Source of the DNA: Paenibacillus borealis
GTDB lineage: Bacteria; Bacillota; Bacilli; Paenibacillales; Paenibacillaceae
DNA: 64,000 nt
NCBI RefSeq assembly: GCF_000758665.1
Contig: NZ_CP009285.1
Location: 4,216,001-4,280,000, forward strand
Direction of reading: 5' to 3'
Below are positions 45,401 to 53,390 of the stretch, piece by piece (within the stretch, counting starts at the first letter, position 1; every line of letters starts with the position of its first letter). Below the pieces are notes generated by a model. The model was not told the DNA's origin, did not search any database, and saw only the letters and a program-made list of their open reading frames with translations. A program made the translations under genes and the position numbers.

Positions 45401-46041
45401 ATCACAGCCGGGCTTAACTGAGGCGCAGTACCGCCGGAGGCCGTGGTAAACACGATATCATCGATCAGCATTTCCCCGTAAGTCCCGCCGGCTTGTCTAA
45501 GCCATATTTCCAGTTTGACTTTCTCCTTCTGAATCTTGGGCGACAAGGCATCCAGATCAAACTGCAGGCCGGTCCAGGTATCCGTTGCGGGTACATAACC
45601 ACCGGTAAGATTGTAATTGGTAATACCATCGCCTATGACAACACGAATGAGTGACTGGGCATAACCCGCATTTTGCAAAGACAGATTCATATAACGGTAG
45701 CCCGAGAGGTCAAAGGTCTCGTTCATCGGCTGAAACTTGGCCCAGGAGGTGGAGGAGCCTGGGGTTTGTGTGAACTTTCCAATCGTGCGGGTGCCTTGTA
45801 CCGTCTTGGTGAAAGTACCGCTGCCGCCGTTCTGATTATACCAGTTCGTCCAATTTTGTTTGAACAGCCCCCCGCCGGCAAAATCATCATACAAAAGAGG
45901 GTGTCCGGGTCCTGGCAAGGGGTTAACCGCTGCTGCGGCAGGCCGGGGAGACAGAGCAACAGTACCTATAATTAACAACAGACAGAGGCAGACAGATAAT
46001 AACTTTTTAAGTCTCAGGGGGAATAGGCTTGATCTGAACAT
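42361..46041 (-). CDS. Secreted GH9 endoglucanase/endoxanthanase-like, modular
   Basis: A 1226-residue exported enzyme as read. It has a signal peptide (1-38), a CBM-like sandwich (about 45-205), an Ig-like domain (206-315) and a CelD_N-type Ig domain (315-400). The GH9 barrel follows (about 410-870) with GSWYDAGDYGKYGGN and a late GENPWNISWVSGIGTHH, both classic of GH9. A linker domain, a second copy of the CBM (about 974-1140) and a second Ig-like domain complete the chain. AGGAGG lies eight bases before the ATG. The last Ig-like copy is cut by a frameshift near 42457. GH9 with tandem CBMs beside PL8, GH88 and mannosidases is the layout of Paenibacillus endoxanthanases. Cellulase is the alternative. 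Confidence 0.85.
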   Translation of the reverse strand: MFRSSLFPLRLKKLLSVCLCLLLIIGTVALSPRPAAAAVNPLPGPGHPLLYDDFAGGGLFKQNWTNWYNQNGGSGTFTKTVQGTRTIGKFTQTPGSSTSWAKFQPMNETFDLSGYRYMNLSLQNAGYAQSLIRVVIGDGITNYNLTGGYVPATDTWTGLQFDLDALSPKIQKEKVKLEIWLRQAGGTYGEMLIDDIVFTTASGGTAPQLSPAVMSADTDGSYNQNTNFTFDATYTDPDNEAPYAVQVIIDDTAYTMRETDQADVTYTDGKDYRFMTKLPAGTHSYYFRTTDTTSNEVTTGIHNLSVTNSSSVIDIVVSQAGYSADDIKNAKFISTTTVTDTTYEILDGANVVSSGTMTYEGFYWNKHVYSIGFSSVTDAGNNYRVRSNQQYSYPFEITPNLWDQYKDEMTAFYRLLRASVATSDAYPEGYSSIAPSAKLYHAAGHLDDAQSADGLTHYDLTGSWYDAGDYGKYGGNQWVGAEIALAYTRYADKESVKYDNDSNGIPDLIDEAVFGSEYLIKFADQLGGEMYNLRNNASFVHPEKSTDNISGTADDRKLTDLSVGGSAKSAGTLAATARAIRTAIIEGDIASARIAELTDFADQCESAAVIFYDYVVANPDGPIGSYSTRGGIPNSKLLADVELYLLTGDIRNWNAASATINALTLGDISSTNYWDMSPMSMAEFYPVADAATQSHIHSLLKGQADFFLSSSDDTPYGVLNQFKNFGVNEPHASYLGDMLRYYELFGDPAALEAVVKGMYWLFGENPWNISWVSGIGTHHVMFPHTRYNEDSNTAGDTGIIFPGAMVSGPNMKDPKNRNSISPWYEDRSLYLDDTNQWRYNEFSISIQAGLLYTVMGLSATAGTGADNTAKPPALPVLSPVIGEWVRGNVTVFAEAGDDLNQVEYAAAGLPYQPMTVSGNVYSTVSGAVYAAVIDESQSLPYVSRRVDVRATDSSGGYTYSSTHYTVAPALPDPSTPLLYDDFGGGGFWGGSAANTTWVNWYNQNGGTGTFTKLTADGRSAGKFAQTPASVTSAAKFQPWNDVVDLSGYRYLNITLKNPASPDLRTRIEINDGKRTYNLTGGWVEVPADWSDLQFDLNALSPAIDKKALKMSIWLKQNTVTAGEMLIDEIKATNQVSGSAPTLTLGGVNQTEGTPQTEFTFTVTYTDADNQAPFAMELVLDGVVRIMQPSNPSDTIIWTAESMNTPPSCLPAGIPTTSIQLILLPMP

Positions 46042-46097
46042 CTATTTAACCTCCTCATAGTCAGATAGTGTGAACCCTAATCTCCTTCCCTCGTTTA

Positions 46098-46111
46098 TGT
46101 AAACGCTTGCA
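46098..46111. promoter_or_regulatory. cre site (CcpA)
   Basis: TGTAAACGCTTGCA matches the cre consensus TGWNANCGNTNWCA at 13 of 14 positions. It lies 57-70 bases upstream of the GH9 start codon, within the divergent region, and would put the GH9 gene under carbon catabolite repression. Confidence 0.7.
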
Positions 46112-46164
46112 AAAAGAGCATAAAAGAGTTACTATCACTAATCGATGATGAATTACAGGAAATA

Positions 46165-46273
46165 TGTGATCTATACTAGGGCTGTAACGGCTTCGAACCT
46201 ATGAAACAGAGATCTTTCAGAGACTGGCGGTCAATAATCCTGATATAGATCACACACTTGATGAAATAGATCA
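46165..46273. promoter_or_regulatory. Paired TGTGATCTATA boxes before the response regulator
   Basis: TGTGATCTATA (46165-46175) and TATAGATCACA (46244-46254) are perfect inverted 11-mers 68 bases apart, and ATAGATCA recurs at 46266-46273. A weaker AGATCAC lies at 49716-49722 before the importer. The set is placed between the divergent GH9 and regulator genes. It is a good candidate for the binding site of the AraC-type regulator at 46323, or for a DNA-looping control element. Confidence 0.5.
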
Positions 46274-46322
46274 TCTACCGTAATTTGCAGCGAGTGTACT
46301 GTGATACAAAAGGGGGGGCATC

Positions 46323-47969
46323 ATGTATAAAATTCTCGTTGTGGATGATGAGCCGAGAGTGAGTGCGGGGATCAAAAATTTCCTGCTCGCTTCGGATATG
46401 AACATCACTTATGTTGAAACGGCAATCAATGGATTCGAAGCGATTGATTATCTGCGGATGGACCGCTTTGATCTGGTGCTTACCGATATACAGATGGGCC
46501 GGATGAGCGGTATTGAATTAATGGAAAATATCTATATGGAGCAGTGGAATGTCCCGGTGATTGTCATTTCCGCTCATGAGAAGTTTGATTTCGCCAAAAA
46601 ATCGCTCCGGCTGGGGGCAAAGGATTATCTGGTCAAGCCGGTAGAGCGAACAGAGCTGCTCCGTGTTGTCCGCAAAGCCTTAACCCAGAAAGAGCTTACG
46701 GGCAAGAGCCCGGAAGCGGAAAGCAGGCAGATACAGGAGCAATCCAGGCGTAATGAGTGGCTGATGGAGCTGGTTACGCAGCGGAATCTGACCCGGAAGG
46801 ATATCGAAGATGTAACCAGTGAGCTGGGCGAGCTATTACAGGGACAATTCTTCGGCGTGATCTCCAGCCGCATTGATTATAGCGAGGCCGGCTTCAGCCA
46901 TCAGAAGGTCACGCTCCATGACCGCAAACTATTGAAATATGCGGCGATCAATATTATGAATGAAACCTTATTGGAGTGGAAGGGTCTGACCTTCAACGGT
47001 TTCGGCCATTCCATCATCAGCATTATCCAGTTATCTGCCGAAGAAATGGGCGATCCCCAGGTTAGAGTACACTCGCAGATCCATATGATCGGGCAGATGA
47101 TCGCCATGAACATGAAGCAGTATCTGAATGTGGAGGCAACGATAGGCCTCAGCACTTTAGACGGGGATGTATTGATGCTCCCTAGGCTGATGGAAGAAGC
47201 AGATACTGCGGCGGAGTGGACCAAAGTTCATCCCGGACAAAGAGTCTTCTATTATCACGATATAGCCGTGCAGGATAATCTGAGTATGGTGGTCTGGATG
47301 AGCAAGGTCAGTGCGTTCATGGAGCAGATGAAATCAGCGGTAGAATCCTCAGGGGACTTGAATCCGCAAAGCATTCTTAGCCAGCTGCCGGTGTCTGATC
47401 AGTCACAGGAGGTCATGAACAGCTATTGCGGGATGCTGATCTACCGGATTTACGGGCTGCTGGTAGAATACGGACAGGGGAACGGGGTTTCCCTCTATGA
47501 TTTCAACCCGGATATGGTGTTCCAGGGCCTGACCGGACAGCAGAAGCTGGAACGGCTGCACCGGTACATTGAAGATTCGGTTACTTTCTTGCAGCAGCTC
47601 TCTAAGGCCAGAGATCAGAACGTGATCTCACGGATTACGAATTACATCCAGAAGAATTACCGTAATCCGGCACTGAAAATTCAGGATATTTCTGAGGAGG
47701 TCCATTTCAGTGCTGCCCATCTGGGTTATATTTTCAAACGCGATATGAAAACTAACCTCTGGGACTATGTGACGGCACTCAGGATGGAGGAGGCCAGGCG
47801 GCTGATGATTACCACGGACAAGAAACGGTATGAAATCGCCTTTGCGGTAGGGTATGAGTCGCCTGAGCACTTCAGCCGGATGTTCAAGAGAATGCTGGGG
47901 CTCACACCGGCTGAATTCCGCAAGCAAGCCAGAGGAGGGGACCGGACTGAAGCTGAAACTGAAACATAA
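46323..47969 (+). CDS. Response regulator, YesN/AraC type
   Basis: A 548-residue regulator. The receiver has acidic VVDDEP (6-11) and phospho-acceptor Asp55 (LVLTDIQM). The C-terminal AraC domain shows both helix-turn-helices (IQDISEEVHFSAAHLGYIF and YEIAFAVGYESPEHFSRMF). AAAAGGGGGGG lies just upstream of the ATG. It overlaps the kinase gene that follows and is divergent from the GH9 gene. It probably switches on the xanthan-locus importer and enzymes. Confidence 0.93.
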   Translation: MYKILVVDDEPRVSAGIKNFLLASDMNITYVETAINGFEAIDYLRMDRFDLVLTDIQMGRMSGIELMENIYMEQWNVPVIVISAHEKFDFAKKSLRLGAKDYLVKPVERTELLRVVRKALTQKELTGKSPEAESRQIQEQSRRNEWLMELVTQRNLTRKDIEDVTSELGELLQGQFFGVISSRIDYSEAGFSHQKVTLHDRKLLKYAAINIMNETLLEWKGLTFNGFGHSIISIIQLSAEEMGDPQVRVHSQIHMIGQMIAMNMKQYLNVEATIGLSTLDGDVLMLPRLMEEADTAAEWTKVHPGQRVFYYHDIAVQDNLSMVVWMSKVSAFMEQMKSAVESSGDLNPQSILSQLPVSDQSQEVMNSYCGMLIYRIYGLLVEYGQGNGVSLYDFNPDMVFQGLTGQQKLERLHRYIEDSVTFLQQLSKARDQNVISRITNYIQKNYRNPALKIQDISEEVHFSAAHLGYIFKRDMKTNLWDYVTALRMEEARRLMITTDKKRYEIAFAVGYESPEHFSRMFKRMLGLTPAEFRKQARGGDRTEAETET

Positions 47970-49689
47970 AGTCACCCTGGCATTCCTCGTATTTATTGTC
48001 CTCCCCTTTATAGTAGTAGGCTGGATTTCAGCTTATGTGGCTGTGAACACCATCAAGGAAGAAGTCGGAAGTACCACGCTGCAGCTGGTTAAACAAAATC
48101 ATGTGACAATAGACAAGACCATATCCGCTATCAATGACAGGACGGTCACGCTGCTGGATAATCACTTTTTCAGTAATCCGGCAGGGTACAGCTTCTGGAC
48201 CGGAATCGACACACTGAATGAAATCCAGCAGGCCGATAATATTCTGGAAAGCTGGTCTACCGGGGGCACGGAATATGCGATTTATATGAGAAATATTGAG
48301 CGTAGAGATACGCCTTTTGATCTTTCCCATAAGACGAAGGGATTCAAGTATTTGGATAATGATGCGGGCGGATTGCCTGACGCTATGGTAAGCAACATGG
48401 ATGTCAGCGGCGGCGGGGCACTGCGCATCACGCATGCAGAGACCGGTGAGCAAACAATCTCGTTCATGCGCAGTATCCTCAATCCCCGGGATTATAATGA
48501 CGCAATCGGCCTGCTGGTGGTCAACAAGGTAGAGGTGCTTTTAACCCGGGATATGGTGTCTGTTGAGGTACCTTCTGCTGCCGGTATCTTCTTATTCAAC
48601 GACCAGGATGAGCTGTTAATGACAGCCGGTTCCGGCAGCATTTCACTGGCCGAGATTGACAAGAATATCGGACCTGCGGGGCCTTACGGCTTCACCTTCG
48701 CTGAAGAAGGCGGGGAAGAGTGGCTGTATGCCTATTCGGACAGCTCGAAATTCCATACCAGATTATTGTACAAAATCCCCTTAGCGTCCATTACCGGTAA
48801 ACAAATCTGGCTGCAAAATATGCTCGTAATTATCTCCGTCGTTTATTTAGCGTTTGTCCTCACGTTTGTTCTCTATTTAGTACGGCTTGTCGTCAAGCCC
48901 GTAGTGAAGCTCGTCTCGGTTATGAAAATTTATGAACCCGGCAAAGCGCTGTCATGGACGGAGGAGCCGCTCAGGCATGATGAATTCGGCATTCTGTATG
49001 GATCATTTGTGAAAATGACCAAAAGGCTGGATTATTCGATTGAAGAAAATTATGTGATGCAGCTGAAACAAAAGGAGTATGAGCTGCTGATGCTTCAATC
49101 CCAGATCACCCCCCATTATCTGTACAATACCCTGGACTCGATTTACTGGTATGCGCTGGATAGCGGAAATACCGAGGTAGGCGAAATGGTCCGTGACTTA
49201 TCCATGCTGCTGCGTATTGGGCTAAGCAAAGGCCGTAAAATGATTACAGCCGGGGAAGAGCTGGAGCATGCCCAGGCCTATACACGGCTGCAAGAGAAAC
49301 GCTACCCTGACACCTTCGGGGTCTGCTGGCAGATCGATGAAACAGTGAGCGGTTATGAAACTCCCAAGGTCATTATTCAGCCTCTGATCGAAAATGCCAT
49401 TATTCATGGCGTGCGCGGAATGGATGGAGAAGGCGAGATACGGGTATCTGCCGTTCAAAGTGAAGATACACTCCGCTTCATCGTAGAGGACAACGGATAT
49501 CTGCCTGTAGATCCGGATGAACTCTCAGCCATTATGCAGGCAGAGCATAGTCCGAAGGGGTACGGCATCAGAAATGTGCATCAGCGGATCCAGCTCCACT
49601 ACGGGGAGGCGTATGGTTTGACCTTTGAACGAAGTGTGGACGGGTGGACACGGGCAATCATCACCCTGCCTTTGCGCAGGCCTGAATGA
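47947..49689 (+). CDS. Sensor histidine kinase, YesM family, possible CTG start
   Basis: About 580 residues if it starts at CTG 47947. TM1 (about 8-30), an extracytoplasmic sensor, TM2 (about 289-312), HAMP, His390 (SQITPHYLYN) and an HATPase domain (PLIENAIIHGV, KGYGIRNVHQRIQLHYG) are seen. There is no ATG, GTG or TTG near the natural N-terminus. The first ATG in the frame is at 47854, well inside the regulator gene, with no good ribosome site. AGGAGG stands eight bases before CTG 47947, so this is my start. It is the partner of the preceding regulator. Confidence 0.85.
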   Translation: MKLKLKHKVTLAFLVFIVLPFIVVGWISAYVAVNTIKEEVGSTTLQLVKQNHVTIDKTISAINDRTVTLLDNHFFSNPAGYSFWTGIDTLNEIQQADNILESWSTGGTEYAIYMRNIERRDTPFDLSHKTKGFKYLDNDAGGLPDAMVSNMDVSGGGALRITHAETGEQTISFMRSILNPRDYNDAIGLLVVNKVEVLLTRDMVSVEVPSAAGIFLFNDQDELLMTAGSGSISLAEIDKNIGPAGPYGFTFAEEGGEEWLYAYSDSSKFHTRLLYKIPLASITGKQIWLQNMLVIISVVYLAFVLTFVLYLVRLVVKPVVKLVSVMKIYEPGKALSWTEEPLRHDEFGILYGSFVKMTKRLDYSIEENYVMQLKQKEYELLMLQSQITPHYLYNTLDSIYWYALDSGNTEVGEMVRDLSMLLRIGLSKGRKMITAGEELEHAQAYTRLQEKRYPDTFGVCWQIDETVSGYETPKVIIQPLIENAIIHGVRGMDGEGEIRVSAVQSEDTLRFIVEDNGYLPVDPDELSAIMQAEHSPKGYGIRNVHQRIQLHYGEAYGLTFERSVDGWTRAIITLPLRRPE

Positions 49690-49765
49690 GGGACTACCGG
49701 CTATGGGCGTTTAAAAGATCACGTTTTTACGGGAATGCATCATCGTAGCCGTGTAGAGATGGTTC

Positions 49766-49771
49766 TATAAT
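49766..49771 (+). promoter_or_regulatory. Probable -10 box before the xanthan-locus importer
   Basis: TATAAT lies 24 bases before the permease ATG at 49796. No good -35 is seen 17 bases upstream (TCGTAG), so an activator, perhaps the response regulator through the AGATCAC at 49716, may be required. Confidence 0.4.
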
Positions 49772-49795
49772 AAGTCCATGAAAGGAGTAATGGAC

Positions 49796-50731
49796 ATGAC
49801 TAGAGCCACTGGATTCTCAAGATTTATCCATGCCATGTGGAAGTACAAGGCGCTGACACTAATGATGCTGCCGGCCGTGCTTGTCCTTCTGGCGCACAGC
49901 TATCTGCCGATGTTCGGTATATTCATTGCGTTCAAGAATGTGAATTACATTGACGGAATTTGGGGGAGTCCATGGGTAGGATTTGATAACTTCAAATTCC
50001 TGTTCTCCTCGGGAGATATGTGGAGAATTGTAAGAAACACGCTGCTGTACAGCTTGACCTTTATGATACTGAACCTAGTGCTGTCGGTATCGATCGCGGT
50101 GGCCATCAATGAGATCCGGCGGCGGTTTCTGGCAAAAGCTTACCAAAGCTTTATTATCCTGCCGCACTTCCTGTCAATGGTAGTAGTGAGTTATCTCGTA
50201 TACGCTTTCCTGCAGCCGGATCATGGCTTCATTAATGCCACCGTCCTCAAAGCCTTCGGGCAGGATGCGGTGTTCTGGTATTCGGAGAAGGAATACTGGC
50301 CTTATATCCTGGTGTTCGTGAACGCCTGGAAGCATGCCGGCTTCGGTGCTGTAATCTACATTGCGGCGATCGCCGGAATTGACCCCGAATACTATGAGGC
50401 TGCGCTTATCGACGGGGCTTCCAAGTGGAAGCAGATTACGAACATAACGATCCCTTTTATCCGGCCGGTCATTATTATTATGACGATTCTGTCGATGGGA
50501 AGTATCTTCAGTTCAGACTTCGGGCTGTTCTTCCAGGTGCCCATGAACTCAGGGGCTCTGTATCCGGTAACGGATACCGTGGATACGTATGTATACCGCG
50601 CCTTAATGCAATTAAATGATATCGGGATGTCCTCGGCTACGGCGCTTGTACAATCGGTGGTAGGATTCATCATGGTGATTGCAACCAATAGCGCGGTCAG
50701 ACAAATTGACCGGGAACAGGCATTATTCTAA
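49796..50731 (+). CDS. ABC oligosaccharide importer permease, LplB type
   Basis: A 311-residue permease. ATG 49796 has AAAGGAG eight bases upstream; an earlier in-frame ATG at 49778 overlaps that site. Family marks are FIAFKNVNYIDGIWGSPWVG after TM1 and the EAA loop YEAALIDGASKWKQITNI. It opens an importer unit with the next permease and lipoprotein. It should import xanthan fragments, given the lyases and hydrolases downstream. Confidence 0.92.
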   Translation: MTRATGFSRFIHAMWKYKALTLMMLPAVLVLLAHSYLPMFGIFIAFKNVNYIDGIWGSPWVGFDNFKFLFSSGDMWRIVRNTLLYSLTFMILNLVLSVSIAVAINEIRRRFLAKAYQSFIILPHFLSMVVVSYLVYAFLQPDHGFINATVLKAFGQDAVFWYSEKEYWPYILVFVNAWKHAGFGAVIYIAAIAGIDPEYYEAALIDGASKWKQITNITIPFIRPVIIIMTILSMGSIFSSDFGLFFQVPMNSGALYPVTDTVDTYVYRALMQLNDIGMSSATALVQSVVGFIMVIATNSAVRQIDREQALF

Positions 50732-50747
50732 ACAAAGGAGAACAATC

Positions 50748-51659
50748 ATGGCCAACGACTCCGGCAGCCGCATCGGCGGAATTTCTGTAGCTTCCAGTAT
50801 GATTTTAAACATTGCTTTTGTAATCCTCTCATTAATCTGCTTTTTGCCTGTTCTGCTAGTCATTATTGTATCCTTCACAGACGGGCAGTCCATTCTGACT
50901 CAGGGGTACAGCTTTGTTCCGGATAAATGGTCGTTGATTGCGTACGAATCCATCTTTAAGGATTTTCAGACGATTCTGTCGGGCTACCGGGTGAGCTTTA
51001 CCATAACCATTCTTGGCACAGCGCTCAGTGTACTGCTCATGGCACTATATGCCTATCCCATTTCACGTGCGGATTATCCGTTCCGTAATGCATTTACGTT
51101 CTTTTTGTTCTTCACGATGTTGTTTAATGGCGGGATGGTCAGCAGATATTTAATTTACACTCAGGTGCTGCATATCAAAGACTCCTATATGGCGCTGATC
51201 CTGCCTATGCTGATTGTGCCATTCAACGTAATCATTATGCGGACCTTTTTCCAGACGACCATTCATCCTGCAGTGATCGAATCGGCAAGAATTGACGGTG
51301 CAGGTGAACTAAGAATCTTCCTGCGGATCGTTCTGCCGCTCTCGTTGCCTGTCCTGGCGACCATGGCTTTGTTCAGCACTATCGGTTATTGGAACGACTG
51401 GTTCAATGCGCTGCTGTATATCAGCAGTGAGGACAAATATCCGCTCCAGTATTTGATGATGCGTGTCCTCAATGATGTGCAGTATCTGCGCAATAACGTA
51501 GAGCTGGCCGCCCAGAATCCAACGATGATGAAGAACCTGCCGAATGAATCCTTGCAGATGGCAATGGCCGTCATTGGGATGGGGCCGATCCTGATCGCTT
51601 ATCCTTTCTTTCAGAAATATTTCGTCAAAGGCCTCACAGTAGGGGCTGTTAAGGGCTAA
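50748..51659 (+). CDS. ABC oligosaccharide importer permease, YtcP type
   Basis: A 303-residue permease whose ATG follows AAAGGAG by seven bases. It has six TM segments, an EAA loop (VIESARIDGAGELRIFLRIVLPL) and the terminal YFVKGLTVGAVKG common in the family. The open frame upstream of 50748 overlaps the previous gene and is not coding. It pairs with the LplB-type protein before it. No ATPase is encoded nearby. Confidence 0.92.
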   Translation: MANDSGSRIGGISVASSMILNIAFVILSLICFLPVLLVIIVSFTDGQSILTQGYSFVPDKWSLIAYESIFKDFQTILSGYRVSFTITILGTALSVLLMALYAYPISRADYPFRNAFTFFLFFTMLFNGGMVSRYLIYTQVLHIKDSYMALILPMLIVPFNVIIMRTFFQTTIHPAVIESARIDGAGELRIFLRIVLPLSLPVLATMALFSTIGYWNDWFNALLYISSEDKYPLQYLMMRVLNDVQYLRNNVELAAQNPTMMKNLPNESLQMAMAVIGMGPILIAYPFFQKYFVKGLTVGAVKG

Positions 51660-51736
51660 AGCAGCGGTGGAACCGGCAAGCAGCATATTCTGTCTGCCGT
51701 TCTATATATAAGCTTAATAATCTAGGGAGGGTTAAT

Positions 51737-53308
51737 ATGAAAAAGTTAAAAGGGCGCAAACCGCTATTCACAGCGATTATTCTGGTTCTTGCGTTATCCT
51801 TGCAGGCATGCTCTGGCGGTAATAACGGGGGTACTTCTGAACCGGCAGCATCAAAAGGCACGGAGAGCACGAGTACTGCGGCACCTGCTGACAGTCCGGA
51901 ATCACTGAAGCCTTACGAGGTGTCAATTATCTACTTCGGTGCGCCGCAGCGGGATGATGCGCTGGTGGAAGCCAAGCTCAGTGAATATTTCAAAGAGAAA
52001 TTTAATGCCACCGTTGATCTTCAGCCGATCGCCTCCAGCGAATACAAGCAGAAGACCGAGCTGATGTTAAATGCCGGTGAGCCGATGGATCTTGTGTTCA
52101 CAGCCTCATGGCTTAATTTCTTCGGCAACGTCTCCAAGGGTGCCTTCCTGGATCTGGATGATCTGCTGGCCAAATACGGGCAGGGCATCTCGGAGAATCT
52201 GAATCCGATTTACCTGGAGGCTCCACGCTACAAAGGGAAGCTGTACGGAATTCCCACAAACAAAGAGATTACCCAGGGCAAGGCCTACACCTACCGGAAA
52301 GATATAGTCGACAAATATAATATTCCTATTGAGGATATTAAGACGATGTCGGACTTTGAACCCTGGTTCAAGCTGCTGAAGGAGAAGGAGCCGGAATTGA
52401 TTCTGGATTTCATTAAGGAGTCGGGTGAGGGCATGATGTATGAGACCCGCTCGGACTTCCGCGTCATCGGTCCGACGCCTAACAAGATTCCTTTGTTCTT
52501 ATATGACTATACGAATACAGATAACATCGAGATAAAGTCGGTTGTTGATCCGGAAATCTCATCGATTGCCAAAGCGGAGTATGAGCTGAACCGCAGCTAT
52601 TATGAGAAGGGCTACATCAATAGCGATGCAGCTACAACAACGACTGACATCGGTGATTTAAGAAAACAGGGTAAAATCTGGATGCAGCAGGCCGTCTGGA
52701 AGCCGGGGGCTGATATTGAACTGAAAATTGCCACCGACAATAAATATGATTTCATCTCTAAGGTTATCGAAGAACCTATCGTGACCACGGACCTTGCCGC
52801 CGGATCGATGTTCTCCATCTCCCGCACCTCCAAAGATCCGGAACGGGCCATGATGGTATTAAATGCGCTGCATACCGATCCTTACGCCGTGAATCTGTTC
52901 GTTAACGGAATTGAAGGCACCCACTATAAGAAGATTAGCGAGAACCGCATCGAGCCGATTGCCGATTCCGGATATGGCACCAGCGCCCTGTTCTGGGTGA
53001 TCGGTAATCAGCTCATCAATTATCTCAAGCCGGGCCAGCCTGATGATTTGTATTCAAGCTGGCAGGAATTCAACAATGAGGCCAAACGTTCACCGCTGTT
53101 AGGGTTCGTATTCGATGAGTCATCCGTCAAGAACGAGATTACTCAGCTCACCTCGGTGATTGGCGAGTACCGGGCCGCAAGCACAGGTGCAATTCCTGAC
53201 CCTGCCAAAATGCTTGAGGAAAGAAATGAAAAACTGAAAAAGGCGGGCATTGAGAAGGTCCAAACAGAATTGCAGACCCAAATTGATGCCTGGAAAGCAG
53301 CTCAATAA
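51737..53308 (+). CDS. Substrate-binding lipoprotein of the xanthan-locus importer
   Basis: A 523-residue lipoprotein with lipobox LQACS after a clear signal and a Ser/Thr/Ala-rich linker (GGTSEPAASKGTESTSTA). It belongs to the YtcQ/LipO-like group of extracellular solute-binding proteins. GGGAGGGT is placed well before the ATG. It comes after its permeases, unlike the binding protein at 9261, and is followed by a stem-loop and a GH88 gene. Confidence 0.92.
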   Translation: MKKLKGRKPLFTAIILVLALSLQACSGGNNGGTSEPAASKGTESTSTAAPADSPESLKPYEVSIIYFGAPQRDDALVEAKLSEYFKEKFNATVDLQPIASSEYKQKTELMLNAGEPMDLVFTASWLNFFGNVSKGAFLDLDDLLAKYGQGISENLNPIYLEAPRYKGKLYGIPTNKEITQGKAYTYRKDIVDKYNIPIEDIKTMSDFEPWFKLLKEKEPELILDFIKESGEGMMYETRSDFRVIGPTPNKIPLFLYDYTNTDNIEIKSVVDPEISSIAKAEYELNRSYYEKGYINSDAATTTTDIGDLRKQGKIWMQQAVWKPGADIELKIATDNKYDFISKVIEEPIVTTDLAAGSMFSISRTSKDPERAMMVLNALHTDPYAVNLFVNGIEGTHYKKISENRIEPIADSGYGTSALFWVIGNQLINYLKPGQPDDLYSSWQEFNNEAKRSPLLGFVFDESSVKNEITQLTSVIGEYRAASTGAIPDPAKMLEERNEKLKKAGIEKVQTELQTQIDAWKAAQ

Positions 53309-53323
53309 TTAACGGATTGAAGC

Positions 53324-53360
53324 ATGGCAGGAGGTCTGTTGTTTCAGGGCGTCCTGCCAT
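53324..53360 (+). other. Intergenic stem-loop after the binding-protein gene
   Basis: ATGGCAGGA (53324-53332) pairs perfectly with TCCTGCCAT (53352-53360) around a 19-base loop. No T tract follows, so read-through into the GH88 gene is likely. It is comparable with the hairpins at 10876 and 37111. Confidence 0.6.
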
Positions 53361-53390
53361 TTAACTGTACAAGAGAAAAGGAGATCATAC

